Below are positions 51,668 through 59,637 of a stretch of 64,000 nucleotides of DNA, piece by piece (position 1 is the first letter of the stretch; every line of letters begins with the position of its first letter). The translations under genes and the position numbers were made by a program. The notes below the pieces were generated by a model. That model was not told the origin of the DNA. It saw nothing but the letters and a program-made list of their open reading frames with translations, and ran no database searches. The stretch comes from JBMOMT01 sp049324835 (GTDB lineage Bacteria; Chloroflexota; Anaerolineae; CAYNKW01), in contig JBMOMT010000040.1 of the NCBI GenBank assembly GCA_049324835.1, positions 186,001 to 250,000 of the forward strand, written 5' to 3'.

Positions 51668-52527
51668 GATTCTCTCACGCGTGGATCCACAATGATGTAA
51701 GCCCAATCGAGCAGCAGGTTACTCAACAGAAACGCCAGACCAAGCGCCAGGGCCAGCACCACCACCGTGGTAGTCTGGCGCAGGTTCATCGCCTGCAGCA
51801 GGCGCAAGCCCATGCCCGGCCAGCCGAAAAAGAACTCGACCACGGGCAGAGTGCTGAGCGAAAACCGAAAAGAGACCCCCAGAGCAGTGAGCATGGGCAC
51901 GGCGATGTTGCGCAAAGCGTGCACGGTGACCGTGCGCCGGAAAGAGAGACCCTTGGAAAAAGCGGTGCGGATGTAATCCTGGCCCATCACCTGGCTGAGC
52001 GCAATAAAAGCCGCCCGCGTCAGATAAGCCAGCGGGCGAGCCATCAGCACCAGCACCGGCATCAACATGTGCTGAAAATCCCAGCCAAAACCGCCCATGC
52101 TCACCAGTCGCCGCCCGGTGAGCGACAGGAATACGAGCTCGCCCTGCTGCAGGAGGATGGCGGCGAAAAACGAGGGCGTCGAGACGCCCAGGATGGTCAG
52201 CGTGAGCAACGGCAGCACCAATCGTTTGAACCTGGTGAGTGCAGCCAGGCTGCCGATGTACGCTCCTAACAGCGCCGCCAGCGCCAGCGCCACCACCAAC
52301 AGCCCCATGCTGTTGGTAAACGGCAGCCACAGAGTTTCAAAAGAAGGCGGGGTGCGCAAAAAGTCGCGTGTGTCTTGCCAGGCGCGCTGGCTGTGCTGAA
52401 CCAGATCGTAATCTGGCTCGGCGACATCCGAGTTACGCATCATGCGCATGCCCAGGTGAAAGATAAAGACGATCAACACACAGATGACAACGATAAAAAC
52501 GAACCGACGACCAAAGAAACCAAGCAT
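51664..52527 (-). CDS. DppB-like ABC transporter permease
   Basis: 287 residues from the ATG at 52527 (MLGFFGRRFVFIVVICVLIVF). Typical DppB/OppB layout: first span, periplasmic segment (about 60 residues), five more spans, EAA loop RTAFSKGLSFRRTVTVHALRNIAVPM, and C-terminal FFGWPGMGLRLLQAM and DPRVRES. GAGAGGG before ATG. First gene of the four-gene minus operon ending at 41744. No ATP-binding or substrate-binding gene accompanies it in this window. Confidence 0.9.
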   Translation of the reverse strand: MLGFFGRRFVFIVVICVLIVFIFHLGMRMMRNSDVAEPDYDLVQHSQRAWQDTRDFLRTPPSFETLWLPFTNSMGLLVVALALAALLGAYIGSLAALTRFKRLVLPLLTLTILGVSTPSFFAAILLQQGELVFLSLTGRRLVSMGGFGWDFQHMLMPVLVLMARPLAYLTRAAFIALSQVMGQDYIRTAFSKGLSFRRTVTVHALRNIAVPMLTALGVSFRFSLSTLPVVEFFFGWPGMGLRLLQAMNLRQTTTVVVLALALGLAFLLSNLLLDWAYIIVDPRVRES

Positions 52528-53111
52528 ACACCCTCTCCCAGGACGCCCGCCGTCCAGAATTCGATCCGCCGGCATCACGCCATCGAGGCATCCACTGTTA
52601 TACTACGAACGATAGAAAAAGGTTCACCCGATGCCGGTGCAAATCCTCATTTTGGCCTCACGCAGACGAGACAGCCAGAACAGCCCATATTATAGACCAA
52701 CCTGGATACCAGGCCAAAAAGAGCCTCTCGGCGTAACTGCTCGACCTGCCCTCCCGCAGGCTAAAACCGTTCATCCTGAAATTGCGGCAGCAGAGACACG
52801 GCAATGCCGTGCCCCAAGAGCCTGCGGGAGGGTGAGCAGTTGTGCATTTACTCAAAATTCACACAAAATTTACGTCACCTTTACCCATGCTTTCAGAATA
52901 ACCATTTATACTATGGTCAAGGGGGGGATCCTCGCGTGTGTCACACATTCCCAAGATGTATCACCACAACACAAGTGATTCTTGGCCTGGCAGTGGATGA
53001 TCCCCGCTGTCGATGGACAGAGAGGGCCGTGTCTCACCTTTCATCTCTCGGTCGGTGAATCGGTGTGACGCTGCTTCTAGCGTTCGTCTTGCACAGGGGA
53101 GTCAAAGGCCT
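52528..53111. other. Divergent intergenic region, 584 bp
   Basis: Between the minus permease operon and the plus c-di-GMP phosphodiesterase gene. Contains the palindromic repeat copy 2 (52735-52841). TATACT at 52907-52912 is a possible -10 for the plus gene but no -35 stands at the right distance. The stretch 53013-53111 is open in frame with the downstream gene but is not REC-like, so I leave it untranslated. Confidence 0.5.
52735..52841. repeat. Dispersed palindromic repeat, copy 2
   Basis: 107 bp. Outer arms AACTGCTC (52735-52742) and complement (52834-52841); inner 14-base perfect arms CCCTCCCGCAGGCT (52749-52762) and complement (52819-52832). Same arm sequences as copy 3 at 60659, but with a 56-base centre instead of nine bases. 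Confidence 0.8.
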
Positions 53112-54977
53112 ATGCACCAAGAGAGCAAAATCCTGATCATAGACGATGAACCGTCGATCCTGGAAGCGCTCCAAGAGTTACTGACCCTCGAGGGTTACGT
53201 GCTGACTTGGGCCGATAACGGCGCCCAGGCCCTCGAAAAGGCGGCCCAGGTGATGCCAGATCTGATCCTGCTGGACGTGATGCTGCCAGCGATGGATGGT
53301 TTTGAGGTTTGCCGTCGCCTGCGCGCCGACCCGATTCTGGCCCAGGTGCCGGTGGTCATGCTCACCGCCCTGGCAGATTCAGAATCCCGGCTGAAGGGCA
53401 TCAAGGCCGGCGCCGACGAGTTTCTCGCCAAACCCTTCGACTCGGTGGAACTGCTGGCCCGGGTGCGTACCATCACCCAACTGAACCGCTACCGCCGCCT
53501 GGTGCAAGAAAAAACCAAGTTCGAGCGGGTCATCGAGCTTTCGCCCAACGGGATTCTGATCGTCGATGGGGCGCACAGAATCCTGCTGGCAAGCCCGGCG
53601 GCCCATCGTTTGTTACAAAACCCCCAGGAGCTGTTGGGTGTCGATTTTTGCCACCTGGTGGCGCCGGCGCAGGCCGAGCAGTGCGCGGCCTTTTTGGCGC
53701 ATGCCATGGCCAACGAGTCGACAGTCGCGCGCACAGAGATGACCTTCGTTCGCTCTGACGGCAGCCGTTTTCCGGCAGAAGTGGAGGCCGGGCATTTCAC
53801 CTGGCAAGAGCAGCCAGCCGCCCAGGTGGTGTTCCGGGACATCAGCGAGCGCAAACAGGCCGAAGAGCAACTGCACCGCCAACTCCAGCGCCTGACCACG
53901 CTGCGCCACATCGACCAGGCCATCACCGCCGGATTGGATCTACAAGCCACGCTGGAGGCCTTTTTGGCGCAAATGATACAACACCTGCGCCTCGACGCGG
54001 TCTCGATCTTGCTGCTCGACCCGCGCGCCCAGGCCCTGGAATACGCCGCCGGACGCGGCTTTTGCACGCCGGCCATCAGCACCACACGCCTGCGACTGGA
54101 TCAGAGCCACGCCGCCGGCGTTGCGCCCCAACGGCGCATCGTCAGTATGCCCAAACTGGACAAGGACAGCAGTGGTTTTATCCAACGTCGGGGACTGGAG
54201 GGTGAAGGTTTTGTTTCCTATTACGCCGCGCCGCTGATCCACAAGGGCGAAATGAAAGGGCTGTTGGAAGTTTTTAACCGCACCTATCTGCCCGCCGACG
54301 CGCAATGGCTGGAATTTCTGGAGGCTCTGGCCACCCAGGCCATCATCGCCATCGAAAACGCCGAGCTGTTCAACAGTTTACAACACACTCACGCCGAACT
54401 CTCCCAGGCCTACGACGCCACACTGGAGGGCTGGTCGAAGGCCCTGGAATTGCGCGACAAAGAAACCAAAGACCATACCCGACGTGTCACAGAAATGACC
54501 GTGCGGCTGGCGCGCGCTATGGGCCTGAGCAGCAGCGATCTGGTGCCTGTCCGGCGCGGCGCGCTGCTGCACGACATCGGCAAGATGGGCATCCCCGATG
54601 GCATCCTGCTCAAGCCCGGCCCTCTGACCCCAGTAGAAGAGGAGATCATGCGTCGCCACCCGATTTACGCCTACGAGATGCTTGCCGCCATCGATTACCT
54701 CAGATCCGCTCTGGACATCCCCTACTGCCACCACGAAAAATGGGACGGCACGGGCTACCCTCGCGGGTTGCGAGGCACCGAGATACCACTGGCGGCGCGC
54801 ATCTTTGCCGTGGTCGACGTGTGGGATGCGCTGCGCTCCGACCGGCCCTATCGCCAGGCATGGCCCGAGCCCAAAGTGCGGGCCTACATTCGCGAGCAGG
54901 CTGGTCAGGCATTTGACCCCCAGGTGGTGAAAACGTTCCTCAAGATGGATTGGTCATTGGAAACCCAGGCGCCATGA
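53112..54977 (+). CDS. Response regulator with PAS, GAF and HD-GYP domains (c-di-GMP phosphodiesterase)
   Basis: 621 residues from the ATG at 53112. REC domain 1-~125 with acidic pocket Asp11-Asp12, phospho-acceptor Asp55 (LILLDVMLPAMDG) and Lys in AKPFD; PAS ~150-255 (ERVIELSPNGILIVD ... VVFRDISERKQAEEQL); GAF ~265-425; HD-GYP ~435-615 with HDIGK at 487-491, HHEKWDGTGYP with GYP at 548-550. HD-GYP proteins hydrolyse c-di-GMP. No sensor kinase is adjacent. Cytoplasmic; no membrane span. Confidence 0.93.
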   Translation: MHQESKILIIDDEPSILEALQELLTLEGYVLTWADNGAQALEKAAQVMPDLILLDVMLPAMDGFEVCRRLRADPILAQVPVVMLTALADSESRLKGIKAGADEFLAKPFDSVELLARVRTITQLNRYRRLVQEKTKFERVIELSPNGILIVDGAHRILLASPAAHRLLQNPQELLGVDFCHLVAPAQAEQCAAFLAHAMANESTVARTEMTFVRSDGSRFPAEVEAGHFTWQEQPAAQVVFRDISERKQAEEQLHRQLQRLTTLRHIDQAITAGLDLQATLEAFLAQMIQHLRLDAVSILLLDPRAQALEYAAGRGFCTPAISTTRLRLDQSHAAGVAPQRRIVSMPKLDKDSSGFIQRRGLEGEGFVSYYAAPLIHKGEMKGLLEVFNRTYLPADAQWLEFLEALATQAIIAIENAELFNSLQHTHAELSQAYDATLEGWSKALELRDKETKDHTRRVTEMTVRLARAMGLSSSDLVPVRRGALLHDIGKMGIPDGILLKPGPLTPVEEEIMRRHPIYAYEMLAAIDYLRSALDIPYCHHEKWDGTGYPRGLRGTEIPLAARIFAVVDVWDALRSDRPYRQAWPEPKVRAYIREQAGQAFDPQVVKTFLKMDWSLETQAP

Positions 54978-55052
54978 GGACCGTTACCAGCACAGCAGAC
55001 GAGACAGGCCCTTGCAGGCAGCATCCCCAGGGCTTTCCCCAAGTAGCAGAAT

Positions 55053-55123
55053 TCACCGCAGAGACCGCCGAGAGCGCAGAGTTTTGGATTTTTTCTTGCT
55101 TTTCTCAGCGTTCTCTGCGGTGA
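55053..55123. repeat. Inverted repeat of the ACCGCAGAGA type
   Basis: Left arm TCACCGCAGAGA (55053-55064), right arm TTCTCTGCGGTGA (55111-55123), with the related GAGAGCGCAGAG motif between them. Similar ACCGCAGAGACGCAGAG repeats are scattered in many environmental bacterial genomes. Lies between the HD-GYP gene and the ferredoxin promoter. Confidence 0.6.
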
Positions 55124-55164
55124 GAAAAGAGGCCTCGGTTGATTTGAAAACCCGGACACCCTCC

Positions 55165-55192
55165 TTGCGCGTGGGGCATAATTGAGTATAAT
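55165..55192 (+). promoter_or_regulatory. Probable ferredoxin promoter
   Basis: Plus strand: -10 TATAAT (55187-55192) with TTGCGC (55165-55170) 16 bases upstream as a partial -35. The same TTGCGC/TATAAT pair, 17 bases apart, precedes the selenoprotein candidate at 59164. Confidence 0.55.
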
Positions 55193-55243
55193 AAAAAACA
55201 GCGATACCAAACCCTACTTTGAGTGCCAAAAGGAGGTCAAGAT

Positions 55244-55498
55244 ATGGCATACGTGATCACCGAGCTGTGCATCCGCGATGGGGCCTGCGCCGAGGTGTGC
55301 CCGGTAGAATGCATCGTGGACGGCGGCGAAGAGGCGGGCTCCTACTTTATCGACCCCGACACCTGCATCGACTGCGGCGCTTGCGAGCCCGAATGCCCCG
55401 TGGATGCCATCTTTGCCGAAGACGAGGTTCCTGAGGAGCACCAGGCTGCCATCGCCAGGAACCGCGCCTGGTACACAGAGGGGCCGGGTTACGGCTAG
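55244..55498 (+). CDS. Two-cluster (7Fe/8Fe-type) ferredoxin
   Basis: 84 residues from the ATG at 55244 (MAYVITELC), with AGGAGG seven bases upstream. First Cys set Cys9, Cys15, Cys19 and Cys23 (CX5CX3CPVEC), second set CIDCGACEPECP (CX2CX2CX3C). This matches ferredoxins of the MAYVIT family that carry one 3Fe-4S or 4Fe-4S and one 4Fe-4S cluster. Small soluble electron carrier; single gene with its own promoter and terminator. Confidence 0.93.
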   Translation: MAYVITELCIRDGACAEVCPVECIVDGGEEAGSYFIDPDTCIDCGACEPECPVDAIFAEDEVPEEHQAAIARNRAWYTEGPGYG

Positions 55499-55518
55499 AC
55501 CCCTTTTTACTGCAAGAC

Positions 55519-55555
55519 ACGAGGGCCGGCAAGGTTTTTGCCGGCCCTCGTTTTT
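55519..55555 (+). terminator. Rho-independent terminator of the ferredoxin gene
   Basis: Fourteen-base perfect stem (ACGAGGGCCGGCAA at 55519-55532, complement at 55538-55551), five-base loop and a T-run to 55555. Starts 20 bases after the stop codon. Confidence 0.93.
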
Positions 55556-55576
55556 CCACCGTCCGAACCATCCCGG

Positions 55577-57049
55577 TCAGCGATGGTCGTTGCAGCCATA
55601 GAGCCAGGCCCTCCCCTGTTCGGCCAGCAACCGCTCCGCCTCGGTCGGCCCCCAGCTTCCCGGCTCGTAAAAAGTCGGCGGCGTGGCGCTGTCCTGCTCC
55701 CACCGGCTCAGGATGGGATCGACGATCCCCCAGGCCAGCTCGATCTCGTCGGCCCGGGCAAAGAGCGAAGCGTCGCCCTGCATGGCATCCAGTAACAACC
55801 GCTCGTAGGCGTCGGGCAGAGCCGATGCGCCAAAATCCTGAGCATAGTGAAATTCCATGTCTACCGAACGGGTCTTCATGCCCATGCCAGGTTGTTTGGC
55901 CTCAAAGACCAGGTGGATGCCCTCGTCCGGCTGGATGCACAGATGCAACACGTTGGGCGAGATGCGAGAATCCGGCGGCAGGGGGAACATCAGGTGAGGC
56001 ACACACTTGAACTGGATGGTGATCTCGGTGGATTTTTCCGCCAGCTTTTTGCCAGAGCGCAGGTAAAAGGGCACACCACGCCAACGCCAGTTGTCGACAT
56101 ACAGCTCCAGGGCGGCATACGTAGGGGTGCGTGAGTCGGCGGCCACCTCTGGTTCGTCGCGGTAACCCCGGTACTGACCGAACACACGGCATGCCGCCGA
56201 ACGAACGGCTCGTAACACCTTGACCTTTTCATCACGCAGGGCGTTGGCTTCAAAGGCCACCGCTGGTTCCAGGGCAGTCAGTGTGAGCAGTTGCAACAGG
56301 TGGTTCTGGAACATGTCTCGCAGCACACCGGCCTGATCGTAATAACCGGCGCGATGCCCCACCCCCACACGCTCGGCAACGGTGATCTGGACGTGCTCCA
56401 CGTAATTACGGTTCCAAAGCGGCTCGAAAATGGCGTTGGCAAAACGAAAGGTCAGGATATTCTGCACCGTCTCTTTGCCCAGGTAATGATCGATGCGGTA
56501 AACCTGGCGCTCGTCAAAGACGGCGTGTACCTGCTCGTTGAGACGGCAGGCGCTTTCCAGATCACGACCAAAGGGCTTTTCGATGATGATGCGCGTCCAG
56601 CCTGTCTGGCTGCGGTTCAGCCCGGCCTGCCCCAACAGCTCGATGATCTGGGGATAGAGCGTGGGCGGCGTGGCCAGATAAAAAAGGCGATTGCCCGGCG
56701 CGCCTGCCTGAGCATCGAGCTGCGCCAGCCGCTGCGCCAGCCGGCGATAGGTGTGCGGATCGTCGTAGCCACCGGAGAGGTAATAAAAACGCTCTGCCAT
56801 GGTGGGCCACAACTGGCAATCGCCGGGCTTGAGGCGGGCATAGGCGCTCACGCCCTCGAAGAGATGTTGACGAAAGGCGGCGTCAGCAAGCTCGCTGCGC
56901 GCCACGCCGATCACCCGGCTGGCCTGGGGCAGCAGGCCGTCGCAGGCCAGACTATGCAACGCCGGCACCAGTTTACGCTGTGCCAGATCACCCGATGCGC
57001 CAAAAATCACGACGACCGCAGGTTCAACGTCCTGGTTTTGTGGGCTCAC
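55577..57049 (-). CDS. zwf: Glucose-6-phosphate 1-dehydrogenase
   Basis: 490 residues. Oxidises glucose 6-phosphate to 6-phosphogluconolactone with NADP+ or NAD+, first step of the oxidative pentose phosphate path. Dinucleotide loop FGASGDLAQRKL at 16-27, IIEKPFGRD, catalytic RIDHYLGK at 185-192 and YYDQAGVLRDMFQNHLLQ are all intact. GTG start with GGAGGG five bases upstream. NADPH from this enzyme could feed the neighbouring redox genes (inference). pgl and gnd are not adjacent. Confidence 0.96.
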   Translation of the reverse strand: MSPQNQDVEPAVVVIFGASGDLAQRKLVPALHSLACDGLLPQASRVIGVARSELADAAFRQHLFEGVSAYARLKPGDCQLWPTMAERFYYLSGGYDDPHTYRRLAQRLAQLDAQAGAPGNRLFYLATPPTLYPQIIELLGQAGLNRSQTGWTRIIIEKPFGRDLESACRLNEQVHAVFDERQVYRIDHYLGKETVQNILTFRFANAIFEPLWNRNYVEHVQITVAERVGVGHRAGYYDQAGVLRDMFQNHLLQLLTLTALEPAVAFEANALRDEKVKVLRAVRSAACRVFGQYRGYRDEPEVAADSRTPTYAALELYVDNWRWRGVPFYLRSGKKLAEKSTEITIQFKCVPHLMFPLPPDSRISPNVLHLCIQPDEGIHLVFEAKQPGMGMKTRSVDMEFHYAQDFGASALPDAYERLLLDAMQGDASLFARADEIELAWGIVDPILSRWEQDSATPPTFYEPGSWGPTEAERLLAEQGRAWLYGCNDHR

Positions 57050-57119
57050 CGTTGCCCTCCATTCTCCGCGTTTCGATCCACCCCGCGCCCCGGTGTGACA
57101 TTATAATGCCCGAAAGGGC

Positions 57120-57770
57120 TCATGTCAAACGTTGTTCGGGCCTGGTTCGCCGGGTTGCCAGTCGATGGCGCAGGTGACTCACCGTTCTCCGAACGGCAGG
57201 CCAACGCAGCAGCAACAGCAGGGCCAACAGCAAGCCGTAACGCATCGGTTCTCGGCTGTCTTTGACCAGCCACAGAAAATGCACCACCGCCAGCGCGCCA
57301 GAGAGATATACCAGGCGGTGGAGTCGCTTCCAGTTTTTGCCCAGCCGCCTCTGCCAGCCTTTGGTCGAAGTGATCGCCAGCGGCAGCATCAGCAGGCCGG
57401 CAGTTGTACCGGCCAGCACGTAGCGCTGCTCCAGCACAGCCTGGCGGATCAGCCGGCCATCGAATTGATAATCCAACCCGACAAAAGTGAAAAAGTGGAG
57501 GCCGGCGTAGAAAAAGGCATACAACCCCAGGGCGCGGCGCACGCGCACCACCCCTCGGAAACCGAAAACGGTGTTGATTGGCGTACAGGCCAGCGCCAGC
57601 AGCAGCAGGATGAGCGCCGTCTTGCCGGTGGCGGTAGTGATCTCGCGCACCGGGTCGATGAGAAACGCACCCTGCCAGTACTTCCAGGCCAGCAACAGCA
57701 GCGGCGTCAGCGCCCCCAGGTGGGTCACGATCTGAAGCCCACACTTTTGTAGAAACTGCTTCAGAACCAT
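57120..57770 (-). CDS. msrQ: MsrQ-type heme-binding membrane subunit
   Basis: 216 residues with about six spans. Ferric-reductase-like family: RRALGLYAFFYAGLHFFTFV with heme-ligand His, RLHRLVYLSGALAVVHFLWLVK with further His. Passes electrons from the cytoplasm or quinone pool to periplasmic/extracytoplasmic MsrP. Overlaps the msrP stop region by ten bases, in the conserved msrP-msrQ order. Confidence 0.92.
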   Translation of the reverse strand: MVLKQFLQKCGLQIVTHLGALTPLLLLAWKYWQGAFLIDPVREITTATGKTALILLLLALACTPINTVFGFRGVVRVRRALGLYAFFYAGLHFFTFVGLDYQFDGRLIRQAVLEQRYVLAGTTAGLLMLPLAITSTKGWQRRLGKNWKRLHRLVYLSGALAVVHFLWLVKDSREPMRYGLLLALLLLLRWPAVRRTVSHLRHRLATRRTRPEQRLT

Positions 57771-58741
57771 GTGGCCAGATCCATGCCGTCATAAAGATAG
57801 GCCACCTCTTGGGCATAGCCGTTAAACATCAACGTCTCGCGGCGTTTGACCTCGCCGATGCGCCGCTCGCTGGCCTGCGACCAGCGGGGGTGATCCACTG
57901 CCGGGTTGACGTTGGCGTAAAAGCCGTATTCGTTGGGTGCGGCGGCCATCCACAACGAGACCGGCATCTCGTCCACCAGATCGATTTTCACCACCGATTT
58001 GATGCTCTTGAAACCATACTTCCAGGGCACCACCAGCCGCACCGGCGCGCCGCTCTGCGGCAGCAACGATTTGCCATAAAGACCCGTTGCCAGGATGGTC
58101 AGATCGTGCATGGCCTCGTCCAGGCGCAGCCCTTCTACGTAGGGCCAGTTGTACCACGGACTCTTGAGACCGGGCATCTGTTCCGCATCCAGGAGGGTTT
58201 CAAAACGCACGTACCTGGCCTGCGAGGTCGGCTCGACCTCGTTGAGCAGCCGGGAAAGCGGAAAACCCAGCCACGGGATGACCATCGACCAGGCTTCGAC
58301 GCAGCGCAGACGATAGATGCGCTCCTGCTGCTCGAACCGGAGCAGGTCATCGAGGTCAAAAGTCTGCGGCTTGTGAACCAGCCCACCCACCTGCACCGAC
58401 CACGGCGAGGTGACGAAATCTTTTGCCAGGGCCGCCACACCCTCTTTGCGGGTGGTAAATTCGTAATAGTTGTTGTAATGGGTGGCCGCCTCAAAAGAGG
58501 TCAGCCTGGCGCCCAACTCGTCGGTGACAGCGCCAACGGTAGAGGTTGCCGGGGGTGTGACTTCCGGCCCGGGCGAGGGCGGCGCAGCGCCAGCGACAGG
58601 CGTCGGCGTCGGCAGCGGCTCGTCGGTGGTGCAGGCGGCCAGCATCGAACCCGCCACCAACGCCCCCACGCCGATCATGAATTTTCGACGGGACAGGTAA
58701 ATGTGTTCCGGTGTGATCTCGGAGGGTGTGATTTTCACCAT
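57761..58741 (-). CDS. msrP: MsrP molybdopterin-dependent protein-methionine-sulfoxide reductase
   Basis: 326 residues. Catalytic subunit that repairs oxidised methionines in exported proteins. Twin-arginine signal SRRKFMIGVGAL (Arg18-Arg19) that ends in a lipobox-like MLAAC (Cys37), so it may be a Tat lipoprotein. Mo-cofactor Cys is Cys147 in RLRCVEAWSMVIPW; PVRLVVPWKYGFKSIKSV is the second conserved block. Thirty-three bases downstream of the thioredoxin-like selenoprotein candidate and overlapping msrQ: one operon. Confidence 0.94.
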   Translation of the reverse strand: MVKITPSEITPEHIYLSRRKFMIGVGALVAGSMLAACTTDEPLPTPTPVAGAAPPSPGPEVTPPATSTVGAVTDELGARLTSFEAATHYNNYYEFTTRKEGVAALAKDFVTSPWSVQVGGLVHKPQTFDLDDLLRFEQQERIYRLRCVEAWSMVIPWLGFPLSRLLNEVEPTSQARYVRFETLLDAEQMPGLKSPWYNWPYVEGLRLDEAMHDLTILATGLYGKSLLPQSGAPVRLVVPWKYGFKSIKSVVKIDLVDEMPVSLWMAAAPNEYGFYANVNPAVDHPRWSQASERRIGEVKRRETLMFNGYAQEVAYLYDGMDLATWF

Positions 58742-58774
58742 ATCGGACCCTTTTTTCGTGAGGGTGACTTGAGG

Positions 58775-59164
58775 TCAGCCCTGGATCAGGGCATCGAAAG
58801 CGCCGCTCAAATCCTCGGCCTCGACCAGGCCATACCAGGTTTTGACTACCTGGCCCGTGACATCGAGCAGCACAAAATAGGGCTGGCCGCGAAAGTTGTA
58901 TTTTTCTTTCAACGCTCTCGATTCGGGCAGATCGATATCCACCCGCTGAAACACGATCCGACCGGCATAAGCCTGCTCCAACCCGTTCACGACGGGATTC
59001 ATGCGCTGGCAGGTGGGTCACCACGTGGCGTGAAAGTAGATCAATTCGGGCGCGTTTTTTTCGGGCTGCGCCGCTTCCGGCGTCGCCGTCGGAGGTGGCG
59101 CGGCGCAGGCCGCCAGCGTCAGAGCCAGCAACAACAGCACACCGAGGTGCTTCTTACGATCCAT
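58775..59164 (-). CDS. Thioredoxin-fold lipoprotein, candidate selenoprotein (in-frame TGA as Sec)
   Basis: 129 residues if the TGA at 59020-59018 is read through. ATG at 59164 with AAAGGAG seven bases upstream; MDRKKHLGVLLLLALTLAAC is a lipoprotein signal (Cys20), then a Pro/Thr/Ala linker and the thioredoxin start LIYFHATW-U49-PTC52-QRMNPVV. The TGA falls exactly where the first Cys of the WCxxC redox site belongs, and the frame stays open and thioredoxin-like (VFQRVDIDLPES, FRGQPYFVLLD) to a second TGA at 58775. Reading only from Met at 59002 would remove signal and active site. Likely extracytoplasmic redox partner of MsrPQ. A Cys-to-TGA mutation or base error is the alternative. Confidence 0.8.
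58972..59020 (-). promoter_or_regulatory. Candidate bacterial SECIS element
   Basis: The TGA (59020-59018) is followed on the minus strand by a hairpin: CCCGT (58996-58992) pairs with ACGGG (58986-58982) around loop CGTGA; below it U58997 is bulged and AA pairs with TT; an outer CCTGC/GCAGG pairing closes the base. The apical loop starts 26 bases after the TGA and has G at its second base, matching the general bSECIS pattern (loop 16-37 bases away, G in first two, bulged U). Judged by eye. Confidence 0.6.
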
Positions 59165-59208
59165 GTGTATGCTCCTTTCACAAACAAGACTTTTCTAATC
59201 CGGTATGG

Positions 59209-59237
59209 ATTATACACGACAACCTTTCCCGGCGCAA
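59209..59237 (-). promoter_or_regulatory. Promoter of the selenoprotein-msrPQ operon
   Basis: Minus strand: -35 TTGCGC (59237-59232), 17-base spacer, -10 TATAAT (59214-59209). Leader of about 38 bases to the ATG at 59164, which supports that start over an internal one beyond the TGA. Confidence 0.65.
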
Positions 59238-59476
59238 ACCTGTGTGATGCCCTCGCCATCAGAGGCATCGGCAGGCTTTGAGCAGGGCCTCGAATTCCTG
59301 GCGGCAATCACCTTTGATTTTTTAGACGCGCTGGCACGCTCAGCTCTTACCCGGCGCGGCTGCGCGCGGTGATGCTGCCCACCCGCCATGACACCGGACG
59401 CGCCAAGAAAAACATAGCCCGACGGTCAAAACGCGCCGCCCTGGCCCAGCCACATCTCACACGAGCGCGATCCGTT

Positions 59477-59506
59477 TTGTAAAATAGGCTCAAGTGCTGC
59501 TATAAT
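59477..59506 (+). promoter_or_regulatory. Promoter of the alpha/alpha-toroid gene
   Basis: Plus strand: -35 TTGTAA (59477-59482), 18-base spacer, -10 TATAAT (59501-59506). Same -35 variant as the 30524 promoter. Confidence 0.6.
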
Positions 59507-59637
59507 TACGGCGCACATCGAGCCACGAGCCTTTGGGAGGAGGTTCGTAGTGGCCACGCAGCAGAGCAGAGTGGCGTCTTACGCCACTCCACGCCGTTAC
59601 GTGCCTGACCACGAACATATTATACGAGGAGGCATCC

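Larger units (their letters stand above)
59165..59637. other. Divergent intergenic region, 473 bp
   Basis: Separates the minus redox operon from the plus gene at 59638. Holds a promoter for each direction (59209-59237 minus, 59477-59506 plus) and a leader hairpin at 59569-59589 (9-base perfect stem GAGTGGCGT, 3-base loop). A GTG at 59550 behind GGGAGGAGG opens a frame that runs into the next gene in another frame; I do not treat it as a gene. Confidence 0.5.

Noticed and set aside
58775..59002. Short 75-residue protein starting at Met 59002
   Set aside because: Starts inside the thioredoxin active site without a ribosome binding site. The upstream frame with signal peptide, WxPTC site, promoter and binding site fits better, with TGA as Sec.
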